From Paracoccus haematequi (GTDB lineage: Bacteria > Pseudomonadota > Alphaproteobacteria > Rhodobacterales > Rhodobacteraceae), in NCBI RefSeq assembly GCF_900631945.1, contig NZ_UZWE01000022.1, positions 56,716-120,715 on the forward strand: a stretch of DNA of 64,000 nt, read 5' to 3'. The notes beneath the pieces were generated by a model. The model saw nothing but the letters and a program-made list of their open reading frames with translations. It was not told the DNA's origin and did no database searches. A program made the translations under genes and the position numbers. Within the stretch, counting starts at the first letter, position 1, and each line of letters starts with the position of its first letter. Positions 59,001 through 64,000 of the stretch are shown here, in pieces.

Positions 59001-59088
59001 TTCGCTGATCCATGGCGGGCAGGGACGGCTGACCGGCTGGATCGCCCGGCGGATCGGGCTGAACCGGCCCCGGCAGGCCGCCGAATGA
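56035..59088 (+). CDS. RND-family efflux transporter (AcrB-like inner-membrane pump)
   Basis: Proton-driven trimeric pump for amphiphilic compounds. The 1,017-residue protein has the N-terminal helix (PIAVFMVLVIVGLYSFMRLPV), two large periplasmic loops, and helices with the proton-relay Asp pair in GILVDDAIVEIENIV and the conserved MLMGIVTKNSIMLVEFA. GNFI/NFITPVSILLSLPLAIGGAI and RPIVMTTIAMSAGMVP are standard. No outer-membrane channel or TetR repressor is adjacent. Substrate unknown. Confidence 0.93.
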   Translation: MNFSALSIRHPVPPIAVFMVLVIVGLYSFMRLPVTAMPNIDLPIVQVTIDQPGAAPAELTTQVIQPVEDSIASVTGVRHITSTATDSTALIVVEFELETDSDRAVNDVKDAVSNVRQQMPESISEPLVQRLDVTGMPILTYAVSDPTQSIESLSKFVDDVIGRDLSTVDGVGKTARIGGAAREIKVELDPDRLLAHGLTAADVSNQLRARNIDLGGGRGDLAGREYSIRTLGAADSVDQLAAAPISIADGRTIRLDQLGRVVDGPAEERSFALLDGQPVVAFGIYRTTGASDLSTGDGAKERLAQIGERFPNVRISLIDDATTYTEASYHSAMETLYEGAALAVIVVFLFLRNWRATLVAAVALPLSIIPTFFVMHWLGFTLNGISLLGITLVTGILVDDAIVEIENIVRHIGMGVPPYEASEEAANEIGLTVIAISFSIVAVFAPVSFMGGIPGQYFKQFGLTVAVSVLFSLLVARIITPMMAAYLMRGTVHGTEQRDGFVMRNLMRVVGWTMRHRGLTLLTGIGIFAGSIYSATLLPTEFIPASDIGRSQIEVELPPGATIAETEDAARRLSAQIAELPETQSVFVYSDGSDVTEARVMINYGKKETRERSQFVLEEELKRRLSGTPDMRINFQNENGQNDLTINVLGTTDEGAALAAERLTAAMAELPSLESVTSSASLQRPEIQITPRADLAAQLGVSASDMATTLRVATLGDTEANLAKFNAGDEQIPIVVRLNADARADLVTVQNLRVNSSLGQVPLGAVADVALSAGATEIGRYDRQFQTTVNANLADGQLLGPVSAQVTELQARIELPPGTRIQPSGDAEIMGEVFGAFGTAMGAGVMLVYVVLVLLFHNFITPVSILLSLPLAIGGAILALFATGHSISMAVVIGFLMLMGIVTKNSIMLVEFALTAIEKGVPKRDAILDAVHKRARPIVMTTIAMSAGMVPSALATGEGGEFRAPMAIAVIGGLLLSTVLSLLFVPALFSLIHGGQGRLTGWIARRIGLNRPRQAAE

Positions 59089-59144
59089 CCGGAACTTCGC
59101 GGGGCGGCTCGCATTGGGTGGGCTGATGCGAAAGGAGGCCATTC

Positions 59145-59663
59145 ATGGCAAGGGTTCTGATCATGGCATCCGACGGATTCGAGCAGTCCGAACTGTTCGT
59201 GCCGCTGGAAAAGCTGAAGGCTGCGGGCCATCAGGTCGATGTGGCCGCGCCCGAGGCAGGCGAGATCACCGGCTGGGACAAGGACGACTGGGGCAAGTCG
59301 GTGACGGCGGACAAGGCCATCGCCGGTCTGTCGGAAGGTGACTATGACGCGCTTGTCCTGCCGGGTGGGGTCATCAATCCCGACACCTTGCGCCAGGACG
59401 GCAAGGCCGTGGCGCTGATCCGCGATTTCGCGGATGCGGGAAAGCCGGTTGCCGCCGTTTGTCACGCGCCCTGGCTGCTGATCGAGGCCGGGCTGGCCCA
59501 AGGCCGCCGGTTGACCGGCTATGGGTCGATCCGCACGGATCTGAGGAATGCCGGGGCCGAGGTGGTGGACGAAAAGGTCGTGGTGGATCGGGGCGTCATC
59601 ACCAGCCGCAATCCGGGCGACCTGGATGCGTTCGTCGGCGCCATCGAGGATGCGTTGGGGTGA
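59145..59663 (+). CDS. DJ-1/PfpI family protein (YhbO/deglycase type)
   Basis: A 172-residue class I glutaminase-like protein with catalytic Cys106 in AAVCHAPWLL, adjacent His107 and Glu13. Members are reported as deglycases/glyoxalases or general stress proteins. AAAGGAGG precedes ATG 59145. Lies 56 bp after the RND pump but could be separately expressed. Confidence 0.9.
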   Translation: MARVLIMASDGFEQSELFVPLEKLKAAGHQVDVAAPEAGEITGWDKDDWGKSVTADKAIAGLSEGDYDALVLPGGVINPDTLRQDGKAVALIRDFADAGKPVAAVCHAPWLLIEAGLAQGRRLTGYGSIRTDLRNAGAEVVDEKVVVDRGVITSRNPGDLDAFVGAIEDALG

Positions 59664-59680
59664 TTGCGTCCCGCGAAAGC

Positions 59681-59735
59681 CGGGGGACTTCGCGTCCCCC
59701 GGACCCCCTGCGGGATATTGGGACCAAGGCAAAGA
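59681..59735 (+). repeat. 3'-end repeat element, copy F (after DJ-1 gene)
   Basis: Sense orientation after the DJ-1 gene: eight-bp hairpin (59681-59688 with 59694-59701, loop TTCGC), GACCCCCTGC, then GGATATTGG at 59713-59721 (one base off the GGATATTTG box) and ACCAAGGCAAAG. It is followed by a shared terminator. Confidence 0.7.
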
Positions 59736-59736
59736 G

Positions 59737-59765
59737 AAAGGGGCGCCTGTCGAGGGCGCCCCTTT
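59737..59765. terminator. Bidirectional intrinsic terminator between DJ-1 gene and pdhC
   Basis: Perfect eleven-bp stem (59737-59747 with 59755-59765, loop TGTCGAG) with AAA on the left and TTT on the right. It serves the + strand DJ-1 gene and the - strand pdhC, which ends at 59785. Confidence 0.8.
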
Positions 59766-59784
59766 GCATGTGTCCGGGTAGGTG

Positions 59785-61113
59785 TCAGGCCAGCATGCCC
59801 ATCGGGTTTTCCAGATGGGTGACAATGGCTTCCAGAAGCTGCGCGCCCAAGGCGCCGTCGATGACGCGGTGATCGACCGAGAGGGTCATCGACATGACGT
59901 TGCGGATCACCACCTCGCCGTTTTCGACCACGGGCGTCTGGATGCCCGCGCCGACCGCCAGGATCGCGCCATGCGGCGGGTTGATGACCGCGTCGAAATT
60001 CTCGATCCCGAACATGCCGAGATTCGAGATCGCGAAGCTGCCGCCCTGGTATTCGTGCGGGGCCAGCTTCTTGGTCTTGGCCCGGTTGGCGAGATCCTTC
60101 ATTTCGGTCGACAGGGCCGAAAGGGTCTTCTGATGCGCATCCTTCAGGACCGGGGTGAAGAGGCCGCCCTCGATGGCGACCGCGACCGCCACGTCCGAGG
60201 GCTTCAGCTTCAGGATCCGGTCGCCCGCCCAGACGGCGTTGGCGTCCGGCACCTCTTGCAGGGCCAGGGCGCAGGCCTTGATGATGAAGTCGTTGACCGA
60301 CAGCTTGACCTTGCGGGCCTCCAGTTGCTTGTTCAGGTCGCCCCGGAATTTCATCAGCGCATCCAGCCTGGCCGAGCGGCGCAGGTAGAAATGCGGGATG
60401 GTCTGCTTGGCCTCGCCCAGGCGGGCGGCGATGGTGCGGCGCATGCCGTCAAGCGCGACCTCGGTTGTCTCGCGGTCGGCATACATCTTGAGGATCGCCT
60501 CGGCGGACGGGGCCTTGGGCGCGGACGCGGCTGCGGGCGCCGGGGCGGCCGACGGCGCAGCGGCGGGGGCCGCTGCGGGCTTGGCGGCGCCGGGTTGCGC
60601 GCCTTCCACGTCAGCCTTGACGATCCGGCCGCGTGGGCCGCTGCCGGTGATGGCCGACAGGTCGATGCCTTTTTCGGCCGCGATTCGACGGGCCAGGGGC
60701 GAGGCGAAGATGCGGTCGCCGCTGTCCTGCCGGGTTGGCGCGGCCTTGGGCGCCTCGCCTGCGACGGGGGCGCCGACGGGGCCTCCGTAGCCTTTTTCAG
60801 CGGCCGCCTTTTCCTCGGCGGCGGGGGCCGCGTTGGACGGCGCGGGGCTGGAGACCGCCGAGGCGTCCTCGCCTTCCTCCAGCAGCACGGCGATGGGCGT
60901 GTTGACCTTCACCCCCGCGCTGCCCTCGGCGATGAGGATCTTGCCGATCTTGCCTTCATCGACGGCCTCGAATTCCATCGTCGCCTTGTCGGTTTCGATC
61001 TCGGCGATGATGTCGCCGGATTTCACCGCGTCGCCCTCTTTCACCAGCCATTTGGCCAGGGTGCCTTCCTCCATCGTCGGGGACAGCGCGGGCATCAGGA
61101 TTTCTGTCGGCAT
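59785..61113 (-). CDS. pdhC: Pyruvate dehydrogenase E2, dihydrolipoamide acetyltransferase
   Basis: E2 core of the pyruvate dehydrogenase complex. The 442-residue protein has an N-terminal lipoyl domain with the attachment Lys43 in [10 protein letters not shown], an Ala/Pro-rich linker, the E1/E3-binding domain ([16 protein letters not shown], about residue 135), a second Ala/Pro linker and the catalytic domain ending in DHRVIDG with the active-site His. Its lipoyl-coding DNA shares an exact 74-bp stretch with pdhB. Confidence 0.97.
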   Translation of the reverse strand: MPTEILMPALSPTMEEGTLAKWLVKEGDAVKSGDIIAEIETDKATMEFEAVDEGKIGKILIAEGSAGVKVNTPIAVLLEEGEDASAVSSPAPSNAAPAAEEKAAAEKGYGGPVGAPVAGEAPKAAPTRQDSGDRIFASPLARRIAAEKGIDLSAITGSGPRGRIVKADVEGAQPGAAKPAAAPAAAPSAAPAPAAASAPKAPSAEAILKMYADRETTEVALDGMRRTIAARLGEAKQTIPHFYLRRSARLDALMKFRGDLNKQLEARKVKLSVNDFIIKACALALQEVPDANAVWAGDRILKLKPSDVAVAVAIEGGLFTPVLKDAHQKTLSALSTEMKDLANRAKTKKLAPHEYQGGSFAISNLGMFGIENFDAVINPPHGAILAVGAGIQTPVVENGEVVIRNVMSMTLSVDHRVIDGALGAQLLEAIVTHLENPMGMLA

Positions 61114-62413
61114 AACGCGTTCCCCCTCAGCGGTAGGTGACTTTTTTCACGGCGTCCACGACCTCGGACGGTGTGATCAGCGCGTGTTTTTCAAGGTTGG
61201 CCGCATAGGGCATGGGCACGTCCTTGCCGGTGCAGTTGATCACCGGGGCATCCAGGTAATCGAAGGCGTTTTCCATGATATAGGCCGACAGGTGGTTGCC
61301 GATGGACCCGACCGGGAAGCCTTCCTCGACGGTGACGCAGCGGTTGGTCTTTTTCACCGAGTCGATGATCGTGCCATAGTCGATGGGGCGCAGGGTGCGC
61401 AGGTCGATCACCTCGGCCTCGATCCCGTCCTGGGCCAGTTTGTCGGCGGCTTCCAGCGCGTGGGCCATGCCGATGCCGAAGCTGATGATCGTCACGTCCT
61501 TGCCGGTGCGCGCGATGCGGGCCTTGCCGAAGGGGATGGTGAAATCGGGCAGGTCCGGGACTTCGAAGGACCGGCCATAGAGGATCTCGTTTTCCAGGAA
61601 GATGACCGGGTTCGGGTCGCGGATCGCCTGCTTCATCAGACCCTTGGCGTCGGCGGCGCTGTAGGGCATCACCACCTTGAGGCCGGGAACCGAGGCATAC
61701 CAGGCCGCGTAATCCTGGCTGTGCTGGGCGGCCACGCGGGCGGCCGCGCCGTTCGGGCCGCGAAAGACGATGGGGCAGCCCATCTGCCCGCCCGACATGT
61801 ACAGCGTCTTGGCGGCCGAGTTGATGATGTGGTCCATCGCCTGCATGGCGAAGTTGAAGGTCATGAACTCGACGATGGGGCGCAGGCCCGCAAGCGCCGC
61901 GCCGGTGCCGATCCCCGCGAAGCCGATCTCGCTGATCGGGGTATCGACCACACGGCGCGGGCCGAAGCGGTCCAGCAGCCCTTGGCTGATCTTGTAGGCG
62001 CCCTGGTATTCGCCGACTTCCTCGCCCATCAGGAAGACGGTCTCGTCGCGCTCCATTTCCTCGGCCATGGCCTCGCGCAGGGCTTCCCGCACGGTCATGG
62101 TCTTCATCCTGGTGCCCTCGGGCCAGTCGGGGCTGCGATCCGGCTCGGGCGTCTTGACCTGTTCGACGGCCGACGCGGCGGGGGCTTCGGACTTCGCCTC
62201 GGCGGGGGCGGCTTTCGGAGCCTCGGCCTTCACGTCGTCGGCCGATTCGCCTTCCTCGACCAGGACCGCGATGGGGGTGTTGACCTTCACGCCCTGGGAG
62301 CCTTCGGACACGAGGATCTTGCCCAGGATGCCCTCATCCACGGCCTCGAATTCCATCGTCGCCTTGTCGGTTTCGATCTCGGCGATGATGTCGCCGGATT
62401 TCACCGCGTCGCC
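60962..62413 (-). repeat. 74-bp exact direct repeat between pdhC and pdhB lipoyl domains
   Basis: 60962-61035 and 62340-62413 are identical over 74 bases, offset 1,378 bp, within the two lipoyl-domain coding segments. The surrounding sequence is also very similar but with scattered differences. It lies in the region around the lipoyl Lys codon. Confidence 0.9.
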
Positions 62414-62491
62414 TTCCTTCTTCAGCCATTTCGCCAGCGTGCCTTCCTCCATCGTCGGGGACAGGGCGGGCATCAGGATTTCGGTTGCCAT
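61127..62491 (-). CDS. pdhB: Pyruvate dehydrogenase E1 beta subunit with N-terminal lipoyl domain
   Basis: Beta subunit of E1, decarboxylating pyruvate with alpha. The 454 residues contain an N-terminal lipoyl domain ([10 protein letters not shown], Lys43), an Ala/Glu/Pro linker (about 80-125) and the E1beta proper from [15 protein letters not shown], with [30 protein letters not shown] and the C-terminal [19 protein letters not shown]. This lipoyl-E1beta fusion is known in alphaproteobacteria. Starts 16 bp after pdhA. Confidence 0.97.
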   Translation of the reverse strand: MATEILMPALSPTMEEGTLAKWLKKEGDAVKSGDIIAEIETDKATMEFEAVDEGILGKILVSEGSQGVKVNTPIAVLVEEGESADDVKAEAPKAAPAEAKSEAPAASAVEQVKTPEPDRSPDWPEGTRMKTMTVREALREAMAEEMERDETVFLMGEEVGEYQGAYKISQGLLDRFGPRRVVDTPISEIGFAGIGTGAALAGLRPIVEFMTFNFAMQAMDHIINSAAKTLYMSGGQMGCPIVFRGPNGAAARVAAQHSQDYAAWYASVPGLKVVMPYSAADAKGLMKQAIRDPNPVIFLENEILYGRSFEVPDLPDFTIPFGKARIARTGKDVTIISFGIGMAHALEAADKLAQDGIEAEVIDLRTLRPIDYGTIIDSVKKTNRCVTVEEGFPVGSIGNHLSAYIMENAFDYLDAPVINCTGKDVPMPYAANLEKHALITPSEVVDAVKKVTYR

Positions 62492-62506
62492 ATACTCAGC
62501 CCTCCC

Positions 62507-63556
62507 TCAGGCGACTTCTTCGGCGCTGCCCTGGGGCAGGTCTTCGGCGTAAATGTCGGTCCACAGTTCTTCCAAGGCCGGTTCCGGGCTTTCCTTGGCG
62601 AATTCGGCCGAATCGTTGACGATGTCCTTGATGTCCTTGTCGATGGCCTTCAGGTCGTCCTCGGTCGCGTGCTTGCCTTGCAGCAGCAGTTCGCGGACAT
62701 GTTCGATGGCGTCGCGTTCGTCGCGCATCTTCTGCACCTCCTCGCGGGTGCGGTATTTCGCCGGGTCCGACATCGAATGGCCGCGATAGCGATAGGTCAT
62801 GACCTCCAGGATGTACGGCCCCTTGCCCGCGCGGCAGTGCGCCACGGCCTTTTCGCCCGCAGCCTTCACCGCCAGCACGTCCATGCCGTCCACCTGTTCG
62901 CCGGGAATGCCGAAGGCCTCGCCCCGGCCGAACAGCGTGGTCGATTTGGTGGACCGCTTGACGCTGGTGCCCATGGCGTACTGGTTGTTCTCGATCACGA
63001 AGATCACCGGCAGATCCCACAACTCGGCCATGTTGTAGGTCTCGTAGACCTGGCCCTGATTCGCGGCGCCGTCGCCGAAATAGGCGAAGGTCACGTTGTC
63101 ATTGCCCAGATACTTGTCGGCGAAGGCCAGGCCCGCGCCCAGCGGCACCTGCGCCGCGACGATGCCATGGCCGCCATAGAAGTGCTTTTCGCGGCTGAAC
63201 ATGTGCATCGAGCCGCCCTTGCCCTTGGAATAGCCTCCCTCGCGGCCCGTCAGTTCGGCCATCACGCCGCGCGCTTCCATCCCGCAGGCCAGCATATGGC
63301 CGTGGTCGCGATAGCTGGTGATGCGCTTGTCGCCTTCCTTCGCCGTGGCCTCCAGGCCGACGACCACCGCTTCCTGCCCGATATACAGGTGGCAGAAGCC
63401 GCCGATCAGGCCCATGCCGTAAAGCTGGCCGGCCTTTTCCTCGAACCGGCGGATCAGCAGCATGTCGCGGTAATATTGCAAAAGCTCGTCGCGGGACACG
63501 TTCGACGGCGCGGCGGCGGTCTGCGTATCGGTTGCGGTGGCAGGCTTTCTGGCCAT
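62507..63556 (-). CDS. pdhA: Pyruvate dehydrogenase E1 alpha subunit
   Basis: Thiamine-diphosphate-binding alpha subunit of E1. The 349-residue protein has GDGAANQGQ (161-169) and ENNQYAMGTS (TPP motif GDG...NN), the phosphorylation-type loop YRGHSMSDPAKYR and RRFEEKAGQLYGMG. First gene of pdhA-pdhB-pdhC. Confidence 0.97.
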   Translation of the reverse strand: MARKPATATDTQTAAAPSNVSRDELLQYYRDMLLIRRFEEKAGQLYGMGLIGGFCHLYIGQEAVVVGLEATAKEGDKRITSYRDHGHMLACGMEARGVMAELTGREGGYSKGKGGSMHMFSREKHFYGGHGIVAAQVPLGAGLAFADKYLGNDNVTFAYFGDGAANQGQVYETYNMAELWDLPVIFVIENNQYAMGTSVKRSTKSTTLFGRGEAFGIPGEQVDGMDVLAVKAAGEKAVAHCRAGKGPYILEVMTYRYRGHSMSDPAKYRTREEVQKMRDERDAIEHVRELLLQGKHATEDDLKAIDKDIKDIVNDSAEFAKESPEPALEELWTDIYAEDLPQGSAEEVA

Positions 63557-63587
63557 GCGGGGGTTCCCTCCTCGAAGCGCGGTCGGA

Positions 63588-63626
63588 ATAGTTCAGCGTT
63601 AAACTATCCGTAGCGCATCGGTCCAA
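63588..63626 (-). promoter_or_regulatory. Candidate promoter and inverted repeat upstream of pdhA
   Basis: On the minus strand, TTGGAC (complement 63621-63626) is 17 bases from TTTAAC (complement 63598-63603). Overlapping the -10 is ATAGTT/AACTAT (63588-63593 with 63602-63607). Plausible promoter with an operator, unproved. Confidence 0.35.
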
Positions 63627-63658
63627 AAGGCGCAATCCGCGAACCGCAGACCCGGCTT

Positions 63659-63952
63659 TCAGCGCAGGATCACCTCGTCCGCGCGGATCAGGCCCAGGAT
63701 TTCGCGGGCGCGTTCGTCCAGCAGATCCAGGTCCAGATATTCGTCCGACATGCGGCGCGTCAGGTTCTGCATGTCCTGGACCTCGGCCTTCAGCTTGTCG
63801 CGTTCCACGGCCAGTTCGGCGGTCTCGGCTTCGATCTGGATGCGGCGCAGGATGCCGGATGGGCCTTGCACGGCGGCGAAGGCGAAATACAGGCCCAGGG
63901 CCACGGCCAGGGCCAAAAGCACGGTGGCGCTGAGGGAAAGACGCTGCGACAT
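63659..63952 (-). CDS. ftsB: Septum formation initiator FtsB/DivIC-like protein
   Basis: A 97-residue bitopic divisome protein: helix at about 8-27 (SATVLLALAVALGLYFAFAA), then a coiled coil (EAETAELAVERDKLKAEVQDMQNLTRR) and a conserved acidic/ILGLIRADEVIL tail. The size and pattern match alphaproteobacterial FtsB, which sits near pdhA in related species. About 100 bp separate it from pdhA; its upstream region leaves the window. Confidence 0.88.
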   Translation of the reverse strand: MSQRLSLSATVLLALAVALGLYFAFAAVQGPSGILRRIQIEAETAELAVERDKLKAEVQDMQNLTRRMSDEYLDLDLLDERAREILGLIRADEVILR

Positions 63953-64000
63953 GACGGGGCCGTTTCGTTGGGTCGGGGGATCATGCCACAGGGGCGGGGG

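Noticed and set aside
55078..59142. 1,354-codon antisense frame opposite the RND pump genes
   Set aside because: Antisense of a conserved pump; no domains recognised and composition is shadow-like.

Overview
This window is a gene-dense, GC-rich chromosomal segment of an alphaproteobacterium of the family Rhodobacteraceae, most likely Paracoccus or a close relative. The main reasons are: a Paracoccus-style aa3 oxidase cluster (ctaC-ctaB-small membrane ORF-ctaG-ctaE-surf1) whose subunit II closely resembles the P. denitrificans protein as I remember it; crotonyl-CoA carboxylase/reductase divergent from ethylmalonyl-CoA mutase (the ethylmalonyl-CoA pathway); pyruvate dehydrogenase E1beta carrying its own lipoyl domain; a MipZ-type ATPase; and frequent ATGA/TGATG/GTGA stop-start overlaps. 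Genus assignment is inference; there is no rRNA or tRNA in the window. I see no integrase, transposase, prophage or CRISPR array, and no gene-free stretch reaches 300 bases.

Layout. 1-6.5 kb (+): the 3' part of dnaE, then ruvC-ruvA-htpX-ruvB with overlapping stops and starts. 6.7-19.6 kb (-): chorismate mutase-folD; a long cell-envelope block reading hypothetical-ybgC-tolQ-tolR-tolA-tolB-pal-cpoB-tilS-ftsH; and scoA-scoB (CoA transferase). 19.8-26 kb: a short TyrA-like dehydrogenase (+), then topA, dprA and tldD (-). 26.2-35.2 kb (+): the cytochrome oxidase operon closed by an intrinsic terminator, surf1, thrC, an M16 protease, a GNAT and a GlcD-like FAD oxidase. 35.15-35.79 kb: one AT-rich foreign-looking gene with an R-x4-H (HEPN-like) motif. 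35.8-41.8 kb: apt and a flavin reductase (-), GNAT and EcsC (+), a RecD-like helicase and NADP-type glutamate dehydrogenase (-), and a small Cys-containing protein (+). 41.8-45.3 kb: ccr (-) and ecm (+) share a control region. 45.4-50.2 kb (-): ffh, GNAT, chorismate mutase, rpsP, rimM, trmD, rplS, rpmE, a translation and protein-export block. 50.4-53.8 kb: azoreductase divergent from a LysR regulator, CMD peroxidase, EamA transporter and a small unknown gene. 54-59.7 kb (+): mipZ, an RND efflux pair and a DJ-1/PfpI protein. 59.8-64 kb (-): ftsB, pdhA, pdhB, pdhC.

Most genes are housekeeping and their order is familiar for the group. The features worth a second look are a dispersed 3'-end element (short G/C hairpin plus a GGATATTTG box) found six times, always just downstream of a gene and in its sense orientation; the AT-rich HEPN-like singleton; the TTGC-type repeats between ccr and ecm; an expanded TolA with an exact 30-bp tandem repeat; a 74-bp exact direct repeat between the lipoyl domains of pdhB and pdhC; and htpX lying inside the ruv operon. 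Statements about other genomes are from memory; no database search was done.
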